A stretch of 64,000 bases of DNA. Origin: Roseovarius dicentrarchi. Its GTDB lineage: Bacteria; Pseudomonadota; Alphaproteobacteria; Rhodobacterales; Rhodobacteraceae. The position numbers and the translations under genes are program-made. The notes under the pieces were generated by a model that did no database searches, had not been told where the DNA came from, and saw nothing but the letters and a program-made list of their open reading frames with translations. Shown here piece after piece: positions 10,790 through 18,363 of this stretch. Each line of letters begins with the position of its first letter. Position 1 is the first letter of the stretch. The stretch lies in the NCBI RefSeq assembly GCF_003316635.1, contig NZ_QNQP01000012.1, forward strand, positions 1-64,000, in the 5' to 3' direction.

Positions 10790-10814
10790 GGAACCAATTC
10801 CCCGCTAGCGCGTA
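10790..10814 (+). promoter_or_regulatory. EcfG-type stress promoter of dps
   Basis: GGAAC (10790-10794), 16 bases, then CGTA (10811-10814), 68 bases before the dps ATG. This departs by one base from the alphaproteobacterial general stress consensus GGAAC-N16/17-CGTT. The EcfG sigma factor is encoded 5 kb away. Confidence 0.65.
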
Positions 10815-10882
10815 GAGATGTCAGACACAGCAGGCAGGGCCATGGCCCTGCCTGCGGCGTGATACATTAGAAAGGACACCCA

Positions 10883-11371
10883 ATGACCGAGAAGTTCACA
10901 GATTACCTGAGCGATAACGCGCGCGAAGCGTCCATCAATCATCTGAATGTCTCGCTTGCCACCGGCATCCAGCTGCAACTGGCGCTGAAGCAGGCGCATT
11001 GGAACATCAAGGGCCCCAGCTTTATCGGCATTCACGAGCTGCTGGACGAGGTGCGCGCCCGCATGGACGAGCATGTTGACGTCATCGCGGAGCGGATCGT
11101 CATCCTTGGCGGCACTGCCGATGGCACGCTGGAAGGTGTGGAAAAGAATGGCAAGCTTGATGCCTATCCTCGTGACGCCGTGCATCAGGACACGCATATC
11201 GACGAGCTGAAAAAGCGTATGGTTCAGTTCGTATCGCACGTCCACGAAGGCCTCAAGGAGGTCGGCGATGCAGGTGACGAAGAAACAGCAGACCTCTACA
11301 CCGCCGTCAGCCGGACGGTTAGCAAAGACGCGTGGTTCATCGGCGCGCACCACACCAGCGCCACGAAATAA
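10883..11371 (+). CDS. dps: Dps-family ferritin-like DNA protection protein
   Basis: A 162-residue four-helix bundle protein that forms 12-mers, oxidises Fe(II) with peroxide and shields DNA under stress. All inter-subunit ferroxidase ligands are present with the correct spacing: His39, His51, Asp55, Asp66 and Glu70, in LKQAHWNIKG and IHELLDEVRARMDEHVDVIAE. GAAAGGA precedes the ATG. It is monocistronic, with an EcfG-type promoter upstream and a terminator downstream. Confidence 0.95.
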   Translation: MTEKFTDYLSDNAREASINHLNVSLATGIQLQLALKQAHWNIKGPSFIGIHELLDEVRARMDEHVDVIAERIVILGGTADGTLEGVEKNGKLDAYPRDAVHQDTHIDELKKRMVQFVSHVHEGLKEVGDAGDEETADLYTAVSRTVSKDAWFIGAHHTSATK

Positions 11372-11433
11372 ACCACTTCGGTTTGGTAATGAGTTTGTCG
11401 GGGTCACGTAAGTGACCTCGATACGTGGTTCTT

Positions 11434-11472
11434 GTGCAGTCGCCGACAGATCGGCGGCTGCACTATTTGTTT
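11434..11472 (+). terminator. Terminator after dps
   Basis: GTGCAGTCGCCG (11434-11445) pairs with CGGCGGCTGCAC (11452-11463) around a 6-base loop with one wobble pair, followed by the T-rich TATTTGTTT. It lies 63 bases beyond the dps stop and may also serve the convergent ZIP gene. Confidence 0.75.
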
Positions 11473-11523
11473 CAACAGCGTCTTCACCATTGTTTCGATC
11501 GGCAACCTGCCTCGCCCTCTGCG

Positions 11524-12276
11524 TCAAAGCAGATGGGTCGCCGCGAATGCCAGCAAAAATCCGACCGCTGCAATCGGCCCGGACAGCGCGTGGATTTCAT
11601 CAAACGCCTCGGGGATCATCGTGTCGATCAGCATGACAAAGATCGCCCCGGCCGCAAACGCGGTGGCCCCCGCGATCCAGAATGCGTCCAGCGTGCCGAT
11701 CACCATATAGCCCACAAACGCCGCGCAGCTACAGGCCAGCGTGATGCCGATCCAGATGCGGAAGATATAGGCGGCGGATTTGCCCGCCCGCCGCATGCCG
11801 ATCGTGCTGGACAGCCCCTCGGGGATGTTTGAAATCACGATTGCCAGCAGCGTGACCAGCGCCACCCCCTCCCCGTCCAGCAGCGATATGCCAATCGCCG
11901 CGCTTTCGGGAATGCCATCCAGCAGCGAGCCAATGGCGATGGCCAGAGACGCAGAAACGCTGGCGGCGGGCGCGCGGGCAGACACCTTGCGCTCGCGCGC
12001 GCCGGAATGGGCCAGCACCGCATTGGCCAGCGCATAGAGCGCCGCGCCGCCCGTAAAACCGGCCACCGCAGCGCCAGTGCCGCCAATGCTGAATGCCTCA
12101 TCCATCAGGTCGAACGCCAGCGCCGAGATCAGCACACCGATGCCGAACGCCATGATGGACGACGCCAGCACCGCGGGCAGACGCAGGAAATACCCCGCAC
12201 ATGCCCCGACCAGCAACGCGCCGCCGGCGACCAACCCCCACAGGGCGGCCTGCACTCCCAGCGGGATCAACTCCAT
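11524..12276 (-). CDS. ZIP-family metal transporter
   Basis: A 250-residue polytopic protein with about eight membrane segments. The second half of the ZIP signature is clear: SLLDGIPESAAIGISLL in one helix and IVISNIPEGLSSTIGM in the next, giving the intramembrane Glu/Asn/Asp metal sites. ZIP proteins bring Zn(II) or related divalent metals into the cytosol. The start has AAGGGGG 5 bases upstream; the much longer open frame has no family support. A histidine-rich loop is absent, so the metal is uncertain. Confidence 0.88.
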   Translation of the reverse strand: MELIPLGVQAALWGLVAGGALLVGACAGYFLRLPAVLASSIMAFGIGVLISALAFDLMDEAFSIGGTGAAVAGFTGGAALYALANAVLAHSGARERKVSARAPAASVSASLAIAIGSLLDGIPESAAIGISLLDGEGVALVTLLAIVISNIPEGLSSTIGMRRAGKSAAYIFRIWIGITLACSCAAFVGYMVIGTLDAFWIAGATAFAAGAIFVMLIDTMIPEAFDEIHALSGPIAAVGFLLAFAATHLL

Positions 12277-12317
12277 TAACGCCCCCTTCACATGCCTCGT
12301 GCATATTCGCGGGTAGT

Positions 12318-12331
12318 TTGATCTGGCACAA
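12318..12331 (+). promoter_or_regulatory. Degenerate FNR-type box upstream of hemN
   Basis: TTGATCTGGCACAA matches TTGAT-N4-ATCAA in the left half but has two mismatches in the right half. It lies 35 bases before the hemN ATG, and hemN is a known FnrL target in Rhodobacter. The close position to the start weakens the case. Confidence 0.35.
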
Positions 12332-12365
12332 GGTCCGCCGCGCGCCCCCATGCGAAAGGAGTGGC

Positions 12366-13721
12366 ATGACACATCTGGACACACTCCGCGCACTGGGCCT
12401 GTTTGATGCCCGCGTGCCCCGCTATACCTCGTATCCGACGGCGCCGGCCTTCTCCCCCGCCGTCGGCAGCACGTTTCAGGCCGAGGCACTGGCCGCACTG
12501 GACCCAGGCGAGCCGGTATCGGTCTACCTGCACATCCCGTTCTGCGAACGGCTCTGCTGGTTCTGTGCCTGCCGCACGCAAGGCACCACAACGCTCAGTC
12601 CGGTCGAAAGCTATATCGGAACGCTTGAGGCCGAATTGGCGCTGGTGGCAAAAACCATCCCCGAGGGGTTGCGCATGGGACGCCTGCACTGGGGCGGCGG
12701 CACGCCGACCATCCTGCCCCCGCATCTGATCCATCGCCTTGCGCGCGCGGTCAAGGCGGCGATCCCGCCGGCGGATAACTGGGAATTCTCGGTCGAGATT
12801 GATCCGACCATGGTGGACCGCGCCAAGATTGACGCGCTGGCCGCCGAGGGCATGAACCGCGCCAGCATCGGCATTCAGGATTTCGATCCCGAAGTGCAGG
12901 CCGCGATCGGCCGGGCGCAGCCCTTTGACGTCACCCAAGCCTGCGTGGATGATCTGCGCGCTGCGGGCATCACGTCGCTGAACTGCGATCTGGTGTACGG
13001 CCTGCCGCACCAAAGCGAGGCGCGCATCGCAGACACTGTCGCCAAGGTGCTGGCGCTGAAGCCTGAGCGCATCGCGCTGTTTGGCTACGCCCATGTGCCG
13101 TGGGTCGCCAAGCGGCAAAAGCTGATTGACGAGGCCGCCCTGCCGGATGACATGGCCCGCCACCGCCTGTCCGAGCTGGCCGCCGCGCAATTCTGCGCTG
13201 CCGGGTTCGAAGCCATCGGTATTGACCACTTTGCCCGCCCCGGCGACGAATTGGCGCTGGCCAAGGACGAGGGGCGCCTGCGACGCAATTTCCAAGGGTA
13301 CACCGCCGACAGCTGCGCCACACTGATCGGGCTGGGGGCCTCCTCCATCTCGCGTCTGCCGGATGGATATGTCCAGAACGCCGCCGCGACCGCCGCCTAT
13401 ATCCAGCGGATTGAGGCCGGGCAGCTGGCCGGGGCGCGCGGCCACGTGATGAGCGCGGACGATCTGATGCGGGCCGATGCGATCGAAATGCTGATGTGCG
13501 AATTCAGCATTGACCGCGTGGCCCTGCGCAAACGCCATGGCGAAGTTGCCGCCGGTCTGGACGCAGATCTGGCCCGGATCGTCGCGCGGTTTGGCGATCT
13601 GGTGCAGATGGACGACAAGGCGCTGAAGCTTGAGATCCCCGGACGGCCCCTGACGCGCATTGTGGCCAGCGCCCTGGACGCGCATATGCCCGAAGGGGTA
13701 AGGTTCAGCCGCGCATCCTGA
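12366..13721 (+). CDS. hemN: Oxygen-independent coproporphyrinogen III oxidase
   Basis: A 451-residue radical-SAM enzyme that decarboxylates coproporphyrinogen III to protoporphyrinogen IX without oxygen. The cluster motif CxxxCxxC is Cys60-Cys64-Cys67 in HIPFCERLCWFCAC, with the extra Cys69 typical of true HemN. VPRYTSYPTAP at the N-terminus and WGGGTPT are also diagnostic. AAAGGAG precedes the ATG. A degenerate FNR box is upstream and a terminator follows. It probably supplies heme for the cbb3 oxidase at low oxygen. Confidence 0.95.
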   Translation: MTHLDTLRALGLFDARVPRYTSYPTAPAFSPAVGSTFQAEALAALDPGEPVSVYLHIPFCERLCWFCACRTQGTTTLSPVESYIGTLEAELALVAKTIPEGLRMGRLHWGGGTPTILPPHLIHRLARAVKAAIPPADNWEFSVEIDPTMVDRAKIDALAAEGMNRASIGIQDFDPEVQAAIGRAQPFDVTQACVDDLRAAGITSLNCDLVYGLPHQSEARIADTVAKVLALKPERIALFGYAHVPWVAKRQKLIDEAALPDDMARHRLSELAAAQFCAAGFEAIGIDHFARPGDELALAKDEGRLRRNFQGYTADSCATLIGLGASSISRLPDGYVQNAAATAAYIQRIEAGQLAGARGHVMSADDLMRADAIEMLMCEFSIDRVALRKRHGEVAAGLDADLARIVARFGDLVQMDDKALKLEIPGRPLTRIVASALDAHMPEGVRFSRAS

Positions 13722-13747
13722 CGCCGCTATCTGTCTATATCCACTGA

Positions 13748-13780
13748 AAAGGGCGGCGTGATGCCGCCCTGTTTCGTTTC
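13748..13780 (+). terminator. Terminator after hemN
   Basis: AGGGCGGC (13750-13757) pairs with GCCGCCCT (13763-13770) around GTGAT, followed by GTTTCGTTTCG. It separates hemN from the convergent stress operon. Confidence 0.75.
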
Positions 13781-13796
13781 GCGGATGTCTCGCGCT

Positions 13797-14054
13797 CTAA
13801 CCGCTGCGGCGGGTGGTATTGCGAAGCGTTTTCAACACAGTGCCATCGTCAGCGCAGGTCAGCCGCACGCGACGATCCCCGTGCCAGAACGTCATCCGAA
13901 ACGTGCCTGCATCCTCGCCAGTGCCCGTCTCGAACTGGCTGGTAATTTCTCCGGCGCGCATCGCCTCCGCGACCTCGGCGGCGGGCAGGTCCAGCAGGGA
14001 TCCCAGATCGGCGGCGTCGATTACCGCGCTGTCGCCGTCACGTGTCACCTTCAT
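13797..14054 (-). CDS. Conserved-looking 85-residue protein at the end of the stress operon
   Basis: A small acidic protein starting MKVTRDGDSAVIDAADLGSLLDL, with a C-terminal beta-rich stretch (FRMTFWHGDRRVRLTC). No signal peptide, membrane segment or metal motif. It resembles small Rhodobacterales proteins I recall with a helix followed by a sheet, but I cannot name the family with confidence. It lies 21 bases after the kinase gene on the same strand, so it is probably the last gene of the nepR-ecfG-kinase transcript, which would tie it to stress signalling. Confidence 0.7.
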   Translation of the reverse strand: MKVTRDGDSAVIDAADLGSLLDLPAAEVAEAMRAGEITSQFETGTGEDAGTFRMTFWHGDRRVRLTCADDGTVLKTLRNTTRRSG

Positions 14055-14075
14055 TGTAGCCTCCCGAATCTGGCG

Positions 14076-15851
14076 TCAGACGCGCGGTGTGTGCTGGTCC
14101 GGCTCAAATGCCTGAACCTTGAAGCGGACGCTCATCGTGTACCATCCGCCCTCTTCGTGATTGCTCAGCAGGCGGCCATCCAGCTGTGCGCAGAACGCTT
14201 GTATCAGCTTCAGGCCCAGCCCCTGATCCGTTTCGGTCCGCACGCCGGGACTGACGGTGTTGGCAATCTCGAACATCACCATGTCCGTCATGTCGGGATC
14301 GGGACGCAGCGTCACCCGGATCGCCCGGCGCCCATCCACCCCGACGCTACCGTATTTCAGCGCATTGGTGAACCCTTCGGCAGCCAGCATGGCCAGCGGC
14401 CCGGCCTGATCGGGCACCAGAACCACCTGTTCCAGATCGACATTCACATCCAGCGGTTCGGACACGCCGCCACCCAGGGTTGTCAGCTGGCGCAGCAGAT
14501 CGTTTAGCAGCGTATCCACCCGCACCTGACTGACCATAGGCGTTTCATACAGGCCGCGGTGAACAGCGGCGAGGCTGGTCAGCCGGTCCTGCACCTTGCG
14601 CAGCGCGTTGCGCGTGTCCTGCGTCGGCGCCGTGCGTGCCTGCATGCTGAGGATCGACGACATAAGTTGCAGGTTGTTCTTGACCCGGTGATGCACTTCC
14701 TTGATCAGCACGTCACGCTCGTGAACGGTGTTTTCCAGGTCGGCCTCGTCGCGGATGACCTTTTGCGCCATGATCGAAAACGTCTCGCCAATCTCGCGCA
14801 ACTCGCTGGGGGCGGTGTCCAGCGCATCACTGCGGAACACGCGGCGGCCTTCGGCAAAGTCGCGCATCTGCCGGCCCAGGATACGCACCGGGCGGATCAC
14901 CTGAAGCCGGATCGCGACCAGCGCCACAACCAGACTGATCAGCCACATCAGCAGCGGGAACAGCAACGTCAGCGTTGCAAACGCCCGGTCGCGCACCAAC
15001 GGACGGGCCGGGTTCCAGCTCCCCAGCGCATAGGCCTTGCCTTCGATAATGGGAACAACGGCAAACTCGCGCAGCGCGCCGCTGCGCGTCTTTTCTGTGA
15101 AAAGCTGTTTACCACCGCCAACGAGGTCAATCAGCGATGTCTCCGCCGGTAGGAATGCATCCATCTGATCGGCGGGGCGATCTGACGTCAGAACCTGGCC
15201 GGTGTGGTTGAACGTCACAAGGACCGCGTCCTCTGACATACGGTCGGCACGGCGCTGCGCAACCAGATCTTCGGTCAACACCGACAGGTTGACCAGCCCC
15301 TTGAAGACGCCTTGCTCGTTGAAAACCGGCTGCTGAACGATCACGACCGGCTTGCCGCTTGCCCCGCCGGATTCGTTGAAGCTGATGGTGAACGTGCCGC
15401 GCTGCATGGCCGACTGAAGGCTTTCGATCTCACTGAAATCGTAGGACTTGCCAAAATTGTTGCACTGCGACCGACGCTCGCTGTCGACAAAGCCAAGGAA
15501 GACGACCTGATCGTTTCGCGAACTGGAGTAGCGCATCAGATCCGCGCAAACCGCATCCGTCGGCCCCAGCACAACCAGCGCATCGGCCAAGCCACGCGTG
15601 ATGCCATGGGCGCTCTGGATCGCTTCACGCTCGGGCTGCGCCAGGCGCGAGGTCTGCGCGCTCAGGCTCGCGCGATAGGTGTCGCGTGCAGCATCGACAG
15701 CCCGCTGCGTCTGGGCGACGGCGATAATTCCCAACGGCAACAGCGCAAGCGTCAACAGCAGCGCGACACGCGGCAAAAGCGCATTGCGCCGCCTAAGCGA
15801 CTGCCATCCCTGCTCGGGAATGGCCGCTCTTTCAGGACGCACGCTGTCCAT
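14076..15851 (-). CDS. HisKA_2-type sensor histidine kinase of the general stress response
   Basis: A 591-residue membrane kinase. The first helix is near residues 27-47, a periplasmic sensor of about 240 residues follows, and the second helix is near 293-316 with a HAMP-like linker after it. The phosphoacceptor block EVHHRVKNNLQ is at 385-395 (His387/388), then an HATPase domain with LAAEGFTNALKYG and QGLGLKLI. This histidine box defines the HisKA_2/HWE group whose members phosphorylate PhyR. The gene begins 2 bases after the ecfG stop, so it is very likely the PhyR kinase. The ligand is unknown. Confidence 0.9.
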   Translation of the reverse strand: MDSVRPERAAIPEQGWQSLRRRNALLPRVALLLTLALLPLGIIAVAQTQRAVDAARDTYRASLSAQTSRLAQPEREAIQSAHGITRGLADALVVLGPTDAVCADLMRYSSSRNDQVVFLGFVDSERRSQCNNFGKSYDFSEIESLQSAMQRGTFTISFNESGGASGKPVVIVQQPVFNEQGVFKGLVNLSVLTEDLVAQRRADRMSEDAVLVTFNHTGQVLTSDRPADQMDAFLPAETSLIDLVGGGKQLFTEKTRSGALREFAVVPIIEGKAYALGSWNPARPLVRDRAFATLTLLFPLLMWLISLVVALVAIRLQVIRPVRILGRQMRDFAEGRRVFRSDALDTAPSELREIGETFSIMAQKVIRDEADLENTVHERDVLIKEVHHRVKNNLQLMSSILSMQARTAPTQDTRNALRKVQDRLTSLAAVHRGLYETPMVSQVRVDTLLNDLLRQLTTLGGGVSEPLDVNVDLEQVVLVPDQAGPLAMLAAEGFTNALKYGSVGVDGRRAIRVTLRPDPDMTDMVMFEIANTVSPGVRTETDQGLGLKLIQAFCAQLDGRLLSNHEEGGWYTMSVRFKVQAFEPDQHTPRV

Positions 15852-15853
15852 GG

Positions 15854-16435
15854 TCACATTGCGCCCGAGTTCCGACTGATAACTGCGATTGTGGCCTGAT
15901 CTGTCAGCTCCATCGCCTCGTCCTCGTGCATGTGCAACAGCTCGGCCAGACGTTTGCGGCCCCGGTTGGCACGGCTCTTGACGGTGCCGACAGCGCAATC
16001 GCACATTTTGGCCGCTTCCTCATAGGCAAAGCCTTGGGCGCCAACCAGAATGAGCGCCTCCCGCTGTTCGGCTGGCAGCTGCTCGAACGCACGGCGGAAA
16101 TCTGTCAGCGCCAGATGCCCGTCATGGGCCGGCTTGACCGACATCCGTTCGGTCATTGCGCCATCCACATCGGCAACCTCGCGCTTTGCCTTGCGACGTT
16201 CGGAGTAAAATGTGTTGCGCAGGATCGTGAACAACCACGCACGCATGTTGGTGCCGACGGTGAATTTATCTATATTCGTCCACGCTTTGACAACTGTGTC
16301 CTGCACCAGATCATCCGCGCGTGCCATATCGCGGGTCAGCGACAGGGCGAACGCACGCATGGGCTTGAGATGCGTGATGATTTCATCACGGGGGTCCAGC
16401 GGGGGGCCGCTGTCATCAAGTTTTTTCTGTATCAT
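15854..16435 (-). CDS. ecfG: EcfG-type RNA polymerase sigma factor of the general stress response
   Basis: A 193-residue ECF sigma factor. Region 2 spans about residues 20-85 (MARADDLVQDTVVKAWTNIDKF, then MRAWLFTILRN). Region 4 spans about 120-170 (LPAEQREALILVGAQGFAYEEAA, AVGTVKSRANRGRKRL). It overlaps nepR by 4 bp (ATGA) and sits beside phyR, the standard alphaproteobacterial arrangement. When free of NepR it should read GGAAC-N16/17-CGTT promoters, several of which are in this window, including its own. Confidence 0.94.
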   Translation of the reverse strand: MIQKKLDDSGPPLDPRDEIITHLKPMRAFALSLTRDMARADDLVQDTVVKAWTNIDKFTVGTNMRAWLFTILRNTFYSERRKAKREVADVDGAMTERMSVKPAHDGHLALTDFRRAFEQLPAEQREALILVGAQGFAYEEAAKMCDCAVGTVKSRANRGRKRLAELLHMHEDEAMELTDQATIAVISRNSGAM

Positions 16436-16611
16436 TTTCGGCTGTCCTGCTCACGCAACTGGCGGAGCAGATCCTCGAACCTGTCCGGCACGCTGTCATC
16501 CAGCATGTCGTCATAGACACGCCTGAGGTTTTCATCAATCTGGTCGCGCTTTGGCTGCACTTGCGGCGTTTTACCGCTGTTTGCGCCCCCATCACTCTTG
16601 CCTGTGGTCAT
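16432..16611 (-). CDS. nepR: NepR anti-sigma factor
   Basis: A 59-residue protein from MTTGKSDGGANSGK. The NepR core is plain in IDENLRRVYDDMLDDSVP followed by DRFEDLLRQLREQ: two amphipathic helices joined by the Pro hinge. NepR binds EcfG until phosphorylated PhyR takes it away. The open frame reaches back to 16770, but the family length and the promoter inside that stretch argue for this start. It overlaps ecfG by 4 bp. Confidence 0.93.
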   Translation of the reverse strand: MTTGKSDGGANSGKTPQVQPKRDQIDENLRRVYDDMLDDSVPDRFEDLLRQLREQDSRK

Positions 16612-16679
16612 CACGTCTGCCAATCCATACTTAGTCGCCTTAAAATCCACCGTGAAGATGTCTTTTCTTTGCCGTCGTC

Positions 16680-16705
16680 GGAACCAAACGCAGCCACCAG
16701 TGGTT
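16680..16705 (+). promoter_or_regulatory. Candidate EcfG promoter of phyR overlapping the nepR promoter
   Basis: On the plus strand GGAAC (16680-16684), 17 bases, then GGTT (16702-16705), 46 bases before the phyR ATG. It has one mismatch in the -10 element and shares nearly all its bases with the opposing nepR promoter, so polymerase probably cannot sit on both at once. Confidence 0.55.
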
Positions 16706-16711
16706 AGTTCC
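16687..16711 (-). promoter_or_regulatory. EcfG promoter of nepR-ecfG
   Basis: On the minus strand GGAAC (16711-16707), exactly 16 bases, then CGTT (16690-16687). This is a perfect match to the general stress consensus, 75 bases before the nepR start, and predicts positive autoregulation of ecfG. Confidence 0.82.
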
Positions 16712-16751
16712 CGACATAACCCGAAATATATCGAACGAATACGGAGCAACA

Positions 16752-17582
16752 ATGGGTACTTCTGACACACAGCCGGATTTCTCTCAGCAGATTGCGCACC
16801 ATCTGCCCTATCTGCGCAGATATGCCCGCGCCCTCACCGGCAGCCAGTCCAGTGGTGACGCATTTGCGACCGCCACGCTGGAAGCGATCTTGATGGACCG
16901 CGATGCCTACGCCCATGACCCTTCACCGCGTGTCGCGCTGTTCCGTGCCTTCCGACTGGTCTGGCAGAGCGCCGGCGCCCCCGATACCGGCGATGAGGGT
17001 GCACAGATCGGCCGCAACCTGGAAACCGCGGCGCAGGATCACATGCGCCTGCTGACACCGGACACGCGGCAGGCCTTGCTCTTGAATTCGATCGAGGAAT
17101 TCACCCCGCAAGAGATAGGCGCGATCATGGATATCAGCGCCACTGACGCCGAGGACCTGATTGCAGCCGCCAGAAAAGACATCGAAAACAGCATGGCAGG
17201 TGATGTTCTGGTGATCGAGGATGAGGCGATCATCGCGATGGACCTGCACAGCATCGTCACGTCGATGGGCCACAACGTCACCGGCATTGGCCGCACGCGT
17301 GACGCCGCGATCGAGCTTGGGCTTCAGAAGACGCCAGACCTTATTCTGGCCGACATTCAGCTGGCCGATAACTCCAGCGGAATTGACGCGGTCAAGGCGC
17401 TACTGGATCAGATTGGCGAAATGCCGGTCATTTTCATCACCGCCTTCCCCGAGCGCCTGCTGACCGGGGACAAGCCCGAACCCGCCTTTGTCATCGCCAA
17501 GCCATATACCGAGGATCAGGTACGCTCGGCCGTCAGTCAGGCAATGTTCTTTTCCTCAACCGAAACACTCAAGACAGCGTAA
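16752..17582 (+). CDS. phyR: PhyR response regulator with sigma-like domain (anti-anti-sigma)
   Basis: The 276-residue protein joins an EcfG-like output domain (residues 1-145: LPYLRRYARALTG, then FTPQEIGAIMDISATDAEDLIAAAR) to a receiver domain (about 150-270). Receiver residues are acidic EDE at 156-158, phosphoacceptor Asp201 in LILADIQLADNSSG and Lys250. FITAFPERLLTG at 228-239 is the FATGUY-type receiver signature of this group. Phosphorylation exposes the sigma-like domain, which captures NepR and frees EcfG. It is divergent from nepR-ecfG. Confidence 0.96.
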   Translation: MGTSDTQPDFSQQIAHHLPYLRRYARALTGSQSSGDAFATATLEAILMDRDAYAHDPSPRVALFRAFRLVWQSAGAPDTGDEGAQIGRNLETAAQDHMRLLTPDTRQALLLNSIEEFTPQEIGAIMDISATDAEDLIAAARKDIENSMAGDVLVIEDEAIIAMDLHSIVTSMGHNVTGIGRTRDAAIELGLQKTPDLILADIQLADNSSGIDAVKALLDQIGEMPVIFITAFPERLLTGDKPEPAFVIAKPYTEDQVRSAVSQAMFFSSTETLKTA

Positions 17583-17610
17583 GCTGCCTGTGCCTAAATC
17601 CAGATTTAAG

Positions 17611-17642
17611 AAGCCGCCGACATATTGATCGGCGGCTTTTTC
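17611..17642 (+). terminator. Terminator after phyR
   Basis: AAGCCGCCGA (17611-17620) pairs with TCGGCGGCTT (17629-17638) around an 8-base loop, followed by TTTTCTTT. It lies 28 bases past the phyR stop. Confidence 0.88.
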
Positions 17643-17685
17643 TTTGGGTGTGTCGGCTCACCTGTGATGAGAAGCTGTGCTTTGC

Positions 17686-17856
17686 TCAGCGGCCCCGCCC
17701 CTGGATTGCCCGCGCGACAAGGGCGACTATGAACAAGACGACGAAGATGAAAAACAGGATCTGCGCGATACCGGCAGACGCCGACGCGATTCCGCCAAAG
17801 CCAAAAACAGCAGCGACAAGCGCGACAATGAAAAAAACGATGGCCCAGTACAGCAT
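17686..17856 (-). CDS. DUF1328 (YtjA-like) small membrane protein
   Basis: A 56-residue protein starting [20 protein letters not shown] with two hydrophobic helices split by the Gly/Ser-rich [11 protein letters not shown] turn, ending in basic residues. This matches the DUF1328/YtjA family of inner-membrane peptides, often stress-induced. AGGGAG sits 6 bases before the ATG; the longer frame would begin inside that site. An EcfG promoter lies about 70 bases upstream, so I infer membership of the general stress regulon. Confidence 0.88.
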   Translation of the reverse strand: MLYWAIVFFIVALVAAVFGFGGIASASAGIAQILFFIFVVLFIVALVARAIQGRGR

Positions 17857-17922
17857 CTTGATCTCCCTCAATGTTATTTCAGTATTGGTACGTGGTAGAG
17901 TTCGTGGATTGTCTGCTATCGA

Positions 17923-17948
17923 AACGTCTATCGTCGCGGCCCAGTTCC
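17923..17948 (-). promoter_or_regulatory. EcfG promoter of the DUF1328 gene
   Basis: On the minus strand GGAAC (17948-17944), 17 bases, CGTT (17926-17923), ending 66 bases before the DUF1328 start. Both hexamers match the consensus. It is back to back with the plus-strand site at 17971-17995. Confidence 0.78.
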
Positions 17949-17970
17949 GGCGTACACCTAAATGTCAGCT

Positions 17971-17995
17971 GGAACCTTTGGCGACCTTGCGCGTT
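17971..17995 (+). promoter_or_regulatory. EcfG promoter of the DUF883-holin pair
   Basis: GGAAC (17971-17975), 16 bases, CGTT (17992-17995), 39 bases before the ATG at 18035. Perfect consensus match. Confidence 0.8.
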
Positions 17996-18034
17996 AAGCG
18001 GATTGATTGAACTCAACGATTCAGGAGCCCGAAC

Positions 18035-18355
18035 ATGGCACAGAACAAAGTTACCACCCCCGACAGCGACGATTTGAACGCACAGATCGCAACTCTGCGC
18101 CAGGATATCGGGGCCATCACAGAAACGCTTGGGCAGATGGCCAAGGCGCAGCGCGACAGCATGACCGATGCGGCCCAGAGGAAGTTTGATCAAGCGCGCG
18201 AACGCGGCGCAGATGCGGTATCGGCGGCACAGGCGCAGGCGAACGCGCTGAACGCGCAAGCGCACGATTTCGTGCAGGAAAAGCCGGCGCTGTCACTTGG
18301 AATGGCCGCTGCGCTTGGCTTTGTCGTCGGCATCTTGTCCACATCGCGTCGCTGA
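18035..18355 (+). CDS. DUF883/ElaB-like membrane-anchored protein
   Basis: A 106-residue protein: a hydrophilic N-terminal region, an alpha-helical Ala/Gln-rich stretch (about 30-80, probably coiled coil), and a C-terminal Gly-zipper helix ALSLGMAAALGFVVGILSTS. This is the layout of the ElaB/YqjD/DUF883 family, which attaches to the inner membrane and in E. coli binds ribosomes in stationary phase. The EcfG promoter upstream supports a stress role. It is followed 8 bases later by the holin-like gene. Confidence 0.85.
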   Translation: MAQNKVTTPDSDDLNAQIATLRQDIGAITETLGQMAKAQRDSMTDAAQRKFDQARERGADAVSAAQAQANALNAQAHDFVQEKPALSLGMAAALGFVVGILSTSRR

Positions 18356-18363
18356 TCTCTCAG

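Noticed and set aside
16612-16770. Longer NepR start at 16770
   Set aside because: It would place the EcfG promoter and the divergent phyR start inside the coding region, and the extra residues are unlike NepR.
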